Program-made: the position numbers and the translations under genes
NCBI RefSeq assembly: GCF_047511655.1
Contig: NC_133391.1
Location: 130,108,906-130,172,905 of the forward strand
From: Castor canadensis
Lineage: Eukaryota; Chordata; Mammalia; Rodentia; Castoridae
Direction of reading: 5' to 3'
Length of the DNA: 64,000 bases
Notes under the pieces: model-generated
The model's database searches: none
What the model saw: only the letters and a program-made list of their open reading frames with translations
What the model was told of the DNA's origin: nothing
In this document: positions 11,331 through 21,445 of the stretch, piece by piece
How positions within the stretch are numbered: position 1 is the stretch's first letter
Layout: every line of letters begins with the position of its first letter

Positions 11331-12290
11331 ACACCACAGTATCTGTTTTCCTTCCTCTCTCTTCTTTTTAGCTTTGTGTATAATAGAAGAGAGTGCCAAG
11401 TTTAGTGTATTATGGTTGTTCTCCTCGTAATTCAGAGTAGCACTGCACCGGGGACCAGCTTTCTGTTTTCCACTTTCAACTTGGCCCAATCTGTACTTCA
11501 AATACGAAGTGTGGCTATGGCCTTCTGGATGTTTTGTGGAGCTGTAGACTTTCAGTTGAGGAGAAACATTCTGTCTCTTACCAAGGATGCCTCTGTTTTT
11601 TTAAAAGTGTTCCTTCCAAGTCAGGTTAAACTGGTCCCAGTGGTGAGAAATTCTGCCTCAGGGAAGCACTGGCCTCACTCTCCCTCCAGTACAGTCACTT
11701 GTAAGTGCTCTTCTCTGACAGATGAAGATGAAGTATGGGGAAAATAGTCTCCCTCTCTCCATAACCCAGCATCATGCTTAGGCTTCCCCCTTCAGACTGG
11801 GGGAGTCCTCTCCATTCCTAAAGTGATTTCTTATGTTAGTGTCACCTCAGCTCCATTGAGAGCTGCATCATAAAAACTCATGCCATTCCCAAGGTGTCCA
11901 TTGGGTATAGTTGTCTGCTTCTGAGACTCAGGCTGCTCGTAATCCAGTAGAGGTATTTGATTCTCTAGTGACCTCCATGACTCAGCCAAACTCTCCAAAA
12001 ACTTTCTGGAGCATTCCTCCAGAGTTTCCATTCCCAAGGTTCCTTTTATTCTCTGTAATGTTGCTCTTTTCTCTTAGGAAGAGGATTTGTGACCTAGTCT
12101 GCAGTTTCAAATTTACTGTATCTAATCAAAATTCCTTAAGTTTTGTAGTAAGGGGTAGTCATAATTCATTATTACTTTCTCTGATGAAAATTTTTCCTTA
12201 GCATTTTTTGTTGTTATTGTGATATTTGTTATATTTTTTTATCACATTATACTCTTCTCAGAGGTTGTAAGTTTCCAGACCATCATATAT
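11331..12290. other. Unclassified non-coding DNA of moderate GC
   Basis: The stretch holds a + frame of 111 codons (11412-11747), a + frame of 96 codons (11911-12201) and a minus frame of 68 codons (11831-12037). None shows a recognisable domain. GT and AG splice-like words occur (for example ACTTGTAAGTG near 11700) but do not join into a gene structure. I see nothing firm. Confidence 0.4.
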
Positions 12291-12515
12291 ATTTTTTTTC
12301 TCTTTTTTTTTTTGATGGGACTGGGGTTTGAACTCAGGGCTTCATATTTGCAAAGCAGGAACTCTACCACTTGAGCCACACTTCCATTTTCTCTGGTTAT
12401 TTTTGGAAATGGGATCTTGCAAACTATTTGCCCAGGCTGGCCTCAAACCACAATCCTCCTGATCTCAGCCTCCCAAGTAGTTAGGATTATAGATTTGAGC
12501 CACCAACGCCAGTTA
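12291..12515 (-). repeat. B1-ID composite SINE, antisense
   Basis: A T-rich tail is followed by the antisense ID-like unit (GACTGGGGTTTGAACTCAGG, then ACTCTACCACTTGAGCCAC). The antisense 7SL-derived unit comes next (ACTATTTGCCCAGGCTGGCC, CACAATCCTCCTGATCTCAG, CCTCCCAAGTAGTTAGGATT). In sense the order is B1-like, then ID-like, then poly(A). This is the composite arrangement known from several rodent families (B1-dID type). It closely resembles the copy at 17271-17487. Confidence 0.85.
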
Positions 12516-12689
12516 GGTTCCAGAGATTGTAGTCTTTGAAACATTCCTACATTTTTTCCAGTAAAATGTTCTAAGTTAAGCTAATCAAAGAGTCCAGTGA
12601 TATATTTACAGACTGTTTAATTTTAGAGTGCAAAGGCTATTGTATAAGCAATCCAAATTGGAAGTAACTACTATGATTGACTTTTTCTC
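12516..12689. other. Unclassified spacer
   Basis: Short AT-rich DNA between a SINE and a possible MIR; nothing identified. Confidence 0.4.
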
Positions 12690-12815
12690 TTTTATAGATG
12701 AGCTATCTGCAGGCTACAGGATAAGGTCAGGTCACAGTGCTTGTTAGTGGTCTGACCAACACCCAGACTCGGGATCTTGATGTTCTCCTTGACTGTGTTT
12801 TGTACTATAATCTTA
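12690..12815 (-). repeat. Possible MIR, antisense
   Basis: TTTTATAGATGAGCTATCTG, then AAGGTCAGGTCACAGTGCTT, GTTAGTGGTCTGACC and ACTCGGGATCTTGATGTTCT fit a decayed antisense MIR (ATTTTACAGATGAGG, AGGTCACACAGC, TAGTAAGTGG). The match is intermittent. Confidence 0.4.
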
Positions 12816-13514
12816 CTTCATAGCCTTTGGTGTATATGGATCAAACAGGAAATTATCCATTTTGGCAATGTCTTCTATCACTGAAGATTATTTTCAAGAC
12901 TAAAAGGTAAAACTTTTTAATAGCAAATTCAAACTATTATTGTATTTCTGTGTCTAATAATATGATGGTCTAATAAAAAAAAGAGTAGAACAAGATCTAA
13001 AAGGCCTAGTTCTGTTTATGTCTTGCTCTCCCTAGTCACTGGATGAGGATTACACATCACCAGATGTGGATTTTCTAGGCAATAGCATTTATGTACAACA
13101 AATTACCTCATGCCTGATTTCTACTTGGTGTTACTTAGTAGGTTCCCGCAGGCTTATTCACCAGGTGTTCCAGCATGAGAGCTGGATCCGTGGCCATGTT
13201 GAAGGCAGAACATTCCATCTGCTGGTTGTCTAAATGGAGTTCTCTTTCTTGAGACATCTGCTTGTCTGGCACACTGGCTGTCTTGTGTGAAGCTTCTGTG
13301 CCTGCTGCTTGTTAGTGGGTTGGCTAAGGTACCACATGTATTTCAAACCTATTTGCAGAGAAAATGCTCTATTCTGATACATTTTATAATTAACTCTGTA
13401 GTCTTGCAGCATTTTCTCATTCTGGCTAAACTCAACTCTTCTGTATCCCTGGTATCTTTCAGGTCTGAGAAGAACATAGGATTCGGGAGTCATACTGCCT
13501 GAGTTCAATTCTGC
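12816..13514. other. Unclassified non-coding DNA
   Basis: Nothing firm. Opposed short frames of 92 (minus) and 71 (plus) codons overlap near 13230-13508. They look like chance openings and have no recognisable product. Confidence 0.4.
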
Positions 13515-13925
13515 ATTAGTTAGCTATTCTTTGGATTACATCATATAACAAATTTTCATACACTTTTGATGGGATACAAGAAGGGTAGTTTATTTCTCAT
13601 ATGTTAGAACATCAGCTGAGGAGTCTCTCCTGATTTCAGGTAGGTTTAGTCAAGTGAATATGGACCAGCACAGGATGTGTTGATCTAGCCTAGGTTTGCT
13701 AGTGAGTGTGCCTCATGTCTAGGTAGTTGCAAATTGAACCTAGGTAAGCACCACGTACAATCATTCCAAGAACCAGACTCAAGAGGCAGCAGGATAGGAC
13801 TGGTACCTTCTGAAAAGGACATTGGCACTATCTTTATGTCCCCAGTTAGGGAAGGAGATTTATCTTGACAGTATAAAGATGTAATGTACTAAGTATCCAA
13901 TAGGGCAGTGTACTGTAATTTCTCT
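13515..13925. repeat. Possible ancient LTR- or MER-like repeat
   Basis: TTAGTTAGCTATTCTTTGG, then ACATCATATAACAAATT, TAGTTTATTTCTCATATG and CATCAGCTGAGGAGTCTC recall an ancient mammalian repeat with a GTTAGCTATT-CATAACAAAC-TTTATT head and a GGCTCAGCTG block. A downstream CCAGACTCAAGAGGCAGCAGG tail also fits. The family could not be named, and the similarity may extend to 61555-61850. Confidence 0.35.
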
Positions 13926-15565
13926 ACTGCTGCCATCTTTTTAATCCTACAATGTACTCTCATCTTTCAAGGTATGAGATATGGAAAACAATAATGAATT
14001 TAGAATAACTCAGATGTCTTTACCATCTTGTCTCTGCTATTTCAGATCCTTGGCAATTAGTCTTGTTTCTCAGGAGAAAGGCTCAACCAACAATTAAAAT
14101 ATCCAATTGGCACCTGTCATGTCAACACTCCAGTTGACTGCCGTACTGTTCATTGTTGCTTAAACTTGTAAAATATTCTCAGCTCTTAGTTTTCTCATAT
14201 AACTCTCTGAGGACTCCTTCAGCTAAATACAGTGCATCTATTATCCCACCTAAAGTTAACCACCTCTATTGTTCATAACAATTATCTAGTTCTCATGAAA
14301 GCTGTGATCTGAACATATGATAGAATTTCCTGCCCATGAGAATTATTTGCACATGAAACACTGGTATCATTGAAGTTCATATTACTAGCCTGGGACTATC
14401 TCCAGTTACTTACTAAAGAAGAAACCTGGTGTACAGCTCAGAGAATGAGAATAAAAATACTATTCCTACAGTTGACTTCTCCCATGTTTCAGAGTATAAG
14501 GAGCAGGTTATGGGAAGGGAATTTTAAAGTTATTGATTGTAGCTATGAGTTCCCAGCAGAAGAAAATGGATTTTTAAATTCTAATAAGATTTTAAAAATA
14601 AGATTCTCCATCTTACTTCAAAGCCATTCAGATTTAGTTTATGTCATTCATTATATTACATTAACATGAATTCTATTGCTTTTTCATAATGTCTTCATGT
14701 CTGTTCCTTTCTATTTTTACTTGAAAGTCTCTTATCAGAACACTCAAGCATTTACCCTTGTATTAGTACTGCCTGAGAAACCTGCTCTCTCTCCTTCCAT
14801 TTTGCTAATTCAATCAATTCTTCCACGTATTCCTTCATATTATTTTTTAAGCAATATATTTATTATGACATATTTACAAATCCTTTAGGACTCACTGTTT
14901 TTATCATAGGAGTGAGGGAATGAGGAATCAAAGATACTGAGGCTTGAGTACCTATGTGGGTGAAGGGACCACTTGGGACAGAGGACTCAGAAGAAGAGAG
15001 AGCAGTTTGGGGATCAGAGAGAGATGAGTTGAAGGGACCTCTGAGACACTGAGATTACAAATAAAGAGAACCTTACATCTGTTACTCAAGAGAAAACTGA
15101 GCTACCGAGAAACACAGGTGGGGAAAAGTTATTGGAACCTATAAATCACCCAAGGAAACTGTATGGGTTAAAAAGAAATAGTCTAGGACTTAGCTCTGAT
15201 ATTATAAGATAACTTCCAATATTTGTGAAACTCCTATGTGGAAGAAGAATTAAGTTAGTGTAACTTGGACTAATAGGAAAAGGTATGGGAAATTCTATGT
15301 TATTCCAATTTGGGGAACAATATGTAATAACTAGATCTATCAATGGCAATGATAGATTCTTAGAATGACTGTCTCATTCTAAGAAACACAGGAGCATAGG
15401 CTGATAAATTGTTGCTGGAATCAATTTATCAGAATATTGCAGGGAGGTTCTCTGTGAAATAAGAAGGTTAATCAGTTAATTTTCAGGTTCTTTTGACTAT
15501 GAGATTTTTTTTTTTGGCTTTCTCCCATCCCCCACCCCAACCCTGAGATTTTATCATTCAACATA
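13926..15565. other. Unclassified non-coding DNA
   Basis: No confident feature. Frames of 99 codons (14370-14669) and 70 codons (14676-14888) on the + strand are low-complexity in feel and unrecognised. The stretch 14890-15130 is purine-rich. Confidence 0.4.
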
Positions 15566-15675
15566 TGTTGTGTTTTCTCCCCAGACTGCAAACACATTGA
15601 GTACAAGGATTATTCCTGAGAACACCGAGAAGGATGATACATGGTGTGGAATCTCAGTAAACACTGCTGGTTGCT
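15566..15675 (+). repeat. Possible L2 3' tip
   Basis: CCCCAGACTGCAAACACATT, then GAGTACAAGGATTATT and a later GGAATCTCAGTAAACACTG weakly follow the sense L2 terminus (CTAGACTGTAAGCTCC, GAGGGCAGGGAC, CTCAATAAATG). Low confidence. Confidence 0.3.
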
Positions 15676-16008
15676 AAGACGGTAGACAGTTCTGGAAGGT
15701 TAGAGGAGTAAATGCTTTTCAATCATGCCTGTTTAAAAAGCATTGAAGAAATGGTGCAGAACTAGGGTGAAGGAATTAGGAATGGATGTGGAGGAGACAT
15801 GAGTAGGGAATAGACAGTTGAAGGAGAAATATGGGCTCCCACTACGGGAGAAATTTATGGTTGTTTGCTTTAGAATAAGGGCTTAGTTACTGACAAAAAA
15901 TAGCATTCTAATATAAATGCTGGTAGCTATTTTATCTATATAAAACTGCTTTGTTGTGACAGTCTGTGGGAGTACCTAACATATCATTACGAGCAACAAT
16001 TCAGGTGG
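15676..16008. other. Unclassified non-coding DNA
   Basis: No gene or repeat recognised; AT-rich with a purine-rich stretch at about 15760-15840. Confidence 0.4.
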
Positions 16009-16056
16009 GTGTGTGTGCACATGCACGTGTACACACGCACACACACACATGCAAGT
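16009..16056. repeat. Imperfect TG/CA alternating run
   Basis: GTGTGTGTGCACATGCACGTG followed by TACACACGCACACACACACAT forms about 45 bases of nearly unbroken purine-pyrimidine alternation. The TG half faces a CA half, so it is also partly self-complementary. Such runs are known to favour Z-DNA and can be length-polymorphic. Confidence 0.7.
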
Positions 16057-17212
16057 GCAAGTTCAACTTCCCCTTGTCTGCTCTATGATATTTTCCCTAT
16101 CTAAAAACATAATGATAATTTTAAAAAGAGGTTTTCTTCACAAGACTGCTAAAACTGAGTACAGATAAACCACACACATAATGCATATACCCTAAAGCTT
16201 TAGTGGAATTCAGAAGGATATCATAGTTTGCAGTTACAACTAGAACCCTTTGGTTTGTAGCAACTTAAAGCATCACAGTTGATAACTACTTGGGAGAAAG
16301 GAGAATAGTAGCTTATAAAAAATTGGCATCTTTAATCAGTATCTTTAATTATATCTGGTGCCAAAACAAGCAGTTGGTTCTTTATTAAAATCCCATTATT
16401 TAAATGTGTTCTTCCAGTTAATAAATTGAAGCATACCCTGGCTAAGATGAATTGCAGTTGGAAAAGTGTGTTCTGTTTTTTCCTATGTTTGAAAGGGTTC
16501 ATAGATGGCAGGCATAATTTTCCTGGTATTGTCTAGTATAAATGTTGCAAGTGGCAGCTTTTCTTCCCTGCTATTATCTCACTTAAGACAATTGCATTCA
16601 TGAGTACAGTTATGCTGTTGGTTTTTCAGTGCAGAAATTCCATGTGTTTGGAAGCCATTTCAAAGGCTCATTTCAGAAGCAAATGACAATATGCAGATTC
16701 TATGCAATGGAATCAAAATTAGTTTTGTGTGTTCTAATATTTTGTACTCTGTTTGCAGCTGCCAAAAATGATCTTTTCTTGACACTGAGCTAAACTGGAC
16801 TTAATCCAATTCAACAAACTACGGTGAATGCATTTTGATTGGATGTTTGGAGGAATAACACATTATCTTTTCAGAAAACGGAGGCACTCACAGACAAAGG
16901 CTCCTAACAGTCTGTCCTGTAGCTGCAATTGCAAAATGATGGGGAGAGGAGATTTCCAGTGGAGGAACAGGTATCCTCCTTTGCATAATGGACCCTGATG
17001 TGAGCAAACCACATTCCTGGTGGGTTGCCTGTCACTTCAAAATATCTGCCTTATGATTGGCGGTGATAAGTGAGGTTGCTAGTCAACTTTGCTTATAAAT
17101 CAATTCCTCATAATGAAAAAGCCCTTGAAACCATTGGCTTAGTCACAGAACTAGAATCTGCCCCCTATAAACAACAAATATTACCATCTTTGACAAATTC
17201 CTGCTCTAATAA
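16057..17212. other. Unclassified, repeat-free DNA; candidate conserved element at 16530-17120
   Basis: No mobile element is seen. From 16530 the sequence keeps balanced composition for about 600 bases without simple repeats. It includes a splice-acceptor-like TTTGCAGCTGCC at about 16754-16765, but no open frame follows it. I leave it as non-coding and possibly conserved. Confidence 0.3.
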
Positions 17213-17640
17213 TATTAATATTAGCACAATCATGTAATATTTATTTTGTACCAGGTACAGTTCTAAGCACTTTTTTTTTTTTTGTGGAACTGGGTTTCAA
17301 CTCAAGGCTTTTCATATGCAAAGCAGGTACTCTACCACTTGAGCCAGGACTCTAGTCCATTTTTCTCTGGGAATTTTGGAGATGGGATCTCGTGAACTAT
17401 TTGCCCAGGCTGGTCTTGAACCATGAGCCTCCTGATCTCAGTCTCCCAAGTAGCTAGGACTACAAGTGTGAGCCACTGGTGCTTGGCTTGTTCTAATATA
17501 CACAAACTCATTTAACTCTCCTAAAGCTCAAAAATATAGGTACCATCCTACATTTTCACCCCATTTTACATATGACAAAACCAAAGCTCAGAGTAGTTAA
17601 GGAAGTTGCTTAAATCCATCTAGTTATTAACTTGTATAGC
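17213..17640 (-). repeat. MIR SINE, antisense, split by a younger SINE
   Basis: The left part (17213-17270) reads TAATATTTATTTTGTACCAG then GTACAGTTCTAAGCAC. The right part (17488-17640) reads AAACTCATTTAACTCTCC, then GGTACCATCC, CACCCCATTTTACATATGAC and CAAAGCTCAGAGTAGTTAAG. Joined across the insert, they follow the antisense MIR consensus in order. The insert is the composite SINE at 17271-17487. Confidence 0.8.
17271..17487 (-). repeat. B1-ID composite SINE, antisense, nested in a MIR
   Basis: A T-run at 17271-17283 is followed by the antisense ID-like unit (ACTGGGTTTCAACTCAAGG, GGTACTCTACCACTTGAGCC). The antisense 7SL-derived unit follows (ACTATTTGCCCAGGCTGGTC, AGCCTCCTGATCTCAGTCTC, CCAAGTAGCTAGGACTACAA). 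GTTCTAA occurs on both sides (17260-17266 and 17490-17496), the remains of the target duplication within the host MIR. Confidence 0.85.
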
Positions 17641-18279
17641 TAGGCAGGAGGGCCCCCCGTCCCAGCTCTTGAACATGTCACTAAACTTATTCCCAGTGTG
17701 CAAGGTCCAATAATAGTTATTGAGAAATGTTTCTTTAAATCTTTCTTCTGTCCTGTGTCTACTTAGGCTGTTTCCTTGTGAATGTATTTTCATCTCCTTA
17801 ATCTTCTTTTCTTTCTCTGGTTTTATACTTTCCATTTGGTCTTTTTTATCAGTGAGAATGTATTAAGCACTTCCCTGGGCATAGTCCTCTAATGGCCACA
17901 AGACTATTTCATTTAAACCATGAGCAGGTTTTGCACACATTCTCCACACTTACTTACTTAGCAATTTTAGTAAAATAATACTTGTATCATTGGTATGACC
18001 TTGATTCCACTATATTTTTATTCTTTTTTTAGCTCTAATTTTGTATTACTTATCATTTTACCCCAAATTTTCCCCCAGCCCTTGCCCCTGAGTTAACTTT
18101 AACACCTGGCTATTTGACTTAGTGACTATCTACTGTCATGAATTGTTAATTTTTCAGTGTAATAATAATAATAATGATAACTTCAGTTAGAAGTCCACTT
18201 TCCACTAATAACAGTCTTCACCATCTTAAAGTTCACCAGGTTGCTAATACTCGCTGATTCAATAGTTCTGAAAGCTGTT
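17641..18279. other. Unclassified non-coding DNA
   Basis: AT-rich; nothing identified except a short AAT microsatellite (listed separately). Pyrimidine-rich around 17740-17850. Confidence 0.4.
18163..18182. repeat. Short AAT microsatellite
   Basis: Five to six ATA/AAT units with one G interruption. Confidence 0.6.
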
Positions 18280-18860
18280 CCCTCGATCACACTGCCACTT
18301 TGTGATTATAGACCCATGTGATCTCTCACCTGAGCAACTGTTACAAACTACTAACTTCTTACTTCTAGTTTCTCACTTAGTAAGTTTCTACATAGCTAGT
18401 AATGATTTCTCAAAATAGCAATCTGCTTTTACCATATTCTTGCTTAAAACCCTTTAGTGCTTCCTAGCCCCACGTGATAAAACACTATTTCTTCTTGGGC
18501 TCCTTCAGCATCATTCCAGGCCTTTCCTGTCTTCCTTACTTTAGGCGACACCCTCTGCACATGCTCTGCAGTTTTCTACTGCTGCCCCTTGCTCATGCTC
18601 TTTTCCCCATTGAAGTAAGATTCTTTACCTTGTTAAGTACCTGTCATCTTTGCAAAGTCCACGCACAGAGTGCTTTTTTCTAAGATGCCTTGCTTCTCTT
18701 TCTTAAAGATTCTCACTGAAAATCACATCATGGGTGTGGCTAGTTCTCTTTTGTATTTCCTTCAATCATGCATTTACTATCATGGTCAAAATGATCTGTT
18801 TATTTCTTCCTATCTTCCACTGTATTAGGTCCTAGTCAACTTTCCATATATTAGGTTGCA
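18280..18860 (+). repeat. Diverged L2 3' region, sense
   Basis: TTGCTTAAAACCCTTTAGTG, CTTCCTAGCCCCACGTGATA, CTCCTTCAGCATCATTCCAG and GCCTTTCCTGTCTTCC follow the sense L2 block that encodes the end of ORF2 (TTAAAACCCTTCAGTGGCTC, then AAAGTCCAAACTCC and following). Further on come CATGCTCTGCAGTTTTC and a late CTGTATTAGGTCCTAG. The frame is broken throughout and divergence is high. Confidence 0.55.
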
Positions 18861-19728
18861 TTCATATTGAAGCACTCAGTTCAGAGTGGATATAATGAAT
18901 AGCTGTGGAATCGAAATAAAGTTTTCTTGTATCTTTTAGTAAGGAGGAGACCAAGAGTAGACATCACACTTTTATTAAAAACTCGATTTTTGTGGAGAAA
19001 AAGATTATTTCAGACCAAATCTAATAGACTCTGTTTCTTATTTTGCATTTTAAAACTTGACTTGCTTTGACAGTACTGCCATAAAGACTAACTCACCCCA
19101 AAGCAGATAACAGAATTATGATGTTGGAACTCCATTCTGTTTAAATTTAAATCTTTTTTCCTGGAAGCATCAGTGTTGGTGCTATTACAGGATCAGAGGG
19201 CCCCTGCTTCTGCAGATCTCTTGCTGGACCTAAGTGAGTCACAAGTAGGTCAAGTATCTCATTCTGTGAGTCAATGACTGACTGAAATAGAATGCAGGCA
19301 GATACATCACTTCTCTCAAGCACAGCTCAGACAAAACCAGCATTTTGATGTAATACCAAGCACAGCTGGAAGTCAACAAAGATGCTAAAATACCTGTTGA
19401 GAAAAAAAATTGGGGGCAAGTATTTATGATGAATGAGGAATAGACTTATTTCAAGTAGATTTCAAAGGAAGTAATCCATCATTAATACTAAGACAAAATT
19501 TAACTGAATGTATTTGGGCAAAGGAACATACTTGCCCCATAAATATGACTTAATTAATTTTCTACAAAGATGCTTCTGATATTTTGTTGTCAATATTTGA
19601 AAATATTTTATGTGATGCTTTTAAAATCCCATGACTTATACGTGGGCATGAGGCAAATTCAGTTTTCAAGAGCCAAACAGAAGTTGGCCTTCTGTGACCT
19701 GGTGCCTGCTTGTCTTTCACCCTTATTT
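18861..19728. other. Unclassified non-coding DNA
   Basis: No gene or repeat recognised. Confidence 0.45.
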
Positions 19729-19748
19729 ATCTACCATGACCTTTATTT

Positions 19749-19783
<35 letters not shown>

Positions 19784-19878
19784 TTTCGGTGCTGGGGACC
19801 GAACTCAGGGCCTTGCACTTGCCAGGCAAGTGCTCTTCCACTGAGCTAAATCCCCAACCCCATCTACCATGACCTTTA
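19729..19878 (-). repeat. ID element with TTTA-repeat tail and perfect 17-bp target-site duplication
   Basis: ATCTACCATGACCTTTA stands at 19729-19745 and again at 19862-19878, a perfect 17-bp target-site duplication. Between them lie an expanded TTTA tail (to 19786) and the antisense ID body: GTGCTGGGGACCGAACTCAG, CTTGCCAGGCAAGTGCTCTT, CCACTGAGCTAAATCCCCAA. The B-box GTTCGGTCC is intact on the minus strand. The perfect duplication and the intact boxes point to a recent insertion. The Leu/Phe/Ile/Tyr-rich + frame across it is an artefact of the tail. Confidence 0.92.
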
Positions 19879-21005
19879 AATGACAGCTGAACACTGAACA
19901 CTTTTATTCATATGACAAAACTTCTTGCCTCTATGTCCTTCCTAATTCCATTTCCCTCAATTTTTGTCAGCCTTCACCCATTGTCTCTGTTCACATAATA
20001 CCTCAGTTAGCATAGGCCCACAATTACCAAATGTCTTCCAATGTTTTTGATGATCACAACTGGTTGGGGAGAAGAGGTTGTGCTACTTGGCATCTCTTTG
20101 TAGAGGTGAGAGATACTGCTGCGTATTCTACAAAGTGTAGGTCCAGTGAAAAGTTTTATTCAACCTGACATGTCAGTAGAGTAGATGTTGAAAAGTCTAC
20201 TTATTACAAGAAAATACTGAGTTTATTTCAATTTTTATTCATATGAAAGAGGGAAGTACCTATTTTCCTAAGAAGTATATTTTTAGCAATTTCACAATGA
20301 CAATAACTTTTTAGAGTGAATCTCAATTATAAGATCAGATCTATTTTGGTCAAATCTTTAGAAATAAGATTCAATCAATGAACTCAAGTTTTCATAGGTT
20401 TTTAGAAATATTCTAGCTCACTTCAATTCCAGATATAATATGTTAAAACTTGATTTGATTACTGCATCTAATATTTTATTCCAAGAAGCAAAATGTTAGA
20501 TCCCAAGTGAAATATATCTATAATTATTAGTGCACTTCTATTTGGATGAAAGTTGGATTTTCTAAGGGTTTGGAATATAGTACTGTGCCTTCTTGATTGA
20601 TGCTCATATACTAAGAGATACATAGTTGAAGGAATCTACTTCATGAATTATATGCTTTTTAGGAACCATTCCACCAGTCTTAGGCGAAGGAATGAGATAT
20701 ATCTGGGATAACTATCCTCGAAGCAGGGGTTCTTTTGCTCTTACAGTTCTCAGTTCTTATTTCATCTCTTTTGGAAAGTAGACTTATGTTCTTATATTTA
20801 GCAGCCATAGAAGTTAGAGGCTGTTACTACATAAACACAGTTCAGAAATCTATTAAGTCTTCATTTCTTTATCATAATAGGCAGTAACACATTCAACATA
20901 CACAAGTTATTGTACAAACAAGATATGAAGAAGTTTAGTTCTGTCTATCCCAGTTCTAGTCTGAAAATCTGAAGCTGTCTTCTTTTTTTAATCCCAGATT
21001 TGTAA
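19879..21005. other. Unclassified non-coding DNA
   Basis: AT-rich, no gene and no repeat recognised. TATTTT- and GAAAT-rich words recur near 20270-20570 without a readable element. Confidence 0.45.
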
Positions 21006-21195
21006 GAAATGATAGCATTATCTCCAGATGAGGTGGTGCAGTCCTAGCATTTGTGACGCAGAGAGGCAAGAGGATCCAGAATTTGAGGCCAGCCTGGGCT
21101 ACGCTACATAGTGACATAGTGAGACCCTGTCTCAAAAAACAACTAAACATGCAAAAAGAAACAGAATACAACAAAAAGGAAATGATAGCATTATC
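21006..21195 (+). repeat. B1 SINE with perfect 17-bp target-site duplication
   Basis: GAAATGATAGCATTATC is present at 21006-21022 and at 21179-21195. Between them is a 7SL-derived unit: GATGAGGTGGTGCAGTCCTA, GAGGCAAGAGGATCCAGAAT, TTGAGGCCAGCCTGGGCTAC, ATAGTGAGACCCTGTCTCAA, then a long A-rich tail. It lacks the 29-nt internal duplication seen in the copy at 7.1-7.3 kb. Confidence 0.92.
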
Positions 21196-21346
21196 AGAAC
21201 TATTTAGCATAATCAGGCTTTAAAAAGATTATGAAGGCCTCATCATTTTTATGCATATTTTCATGAAAGAGGAAACTGGATCATTTGCCAACACCTTGCT
21301 CCCCAGAATTCTGGATTAACAAAAGTTCTTTAAGAGCATCTACTTT

Positions 21347-21440
21347 GGGCTGGCAGAGTGGCTCAAGAGGCAGAGTGCCTGCCTAGCAAGTATGAGGCCC
21401 TGAGTTCAAACTTTAGTACTACCAAAACCAAAACAAAAAC
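21347..21440 (+). repeat. ID-like tRNA-derived SINE, sense
   Basis: GGGCTGGCAGAGTGGCTCAA, GAGTGCCTGCCTAGCAAG, GAGGCCCTGAGTTCAAAC and TAGTACTACC are followed by an A-rich tail. A-box (TGGCTCAAGAGG) and B-box (GAGTTCAAAC) can be read. CATCTA flanks both sides (21337-21342, 21440-21445), a short and uncertain duplication. This wording is the same as the ID-like module of the composite SINEs in the window. Confidence 0.85.
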
Positions 21441-21445
21441 ATCTA

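Noticed and set aside
11412-11747. 111-codon + frame with nearby splice-like words
   Set aside because: The GT and AG words do not combine into an exon with a consistent frame, and the peptide is unrecognised.
19570-19872. 100-codon + frame with a Leu/Phe/Ile/Tyr repeat resembling a membrane segment
   Set aside because: The repeat is the TTTA tail of an antisense ID element.
21347-21440. tRNA-like A-box and B-box, possible tRNA gene
   Set aside because: The 3' part continues into an A-rich tail with no acceptor-stem pairing, and the wording recurs in the composite SINEs. It is a SINE, not a tRNA gene.
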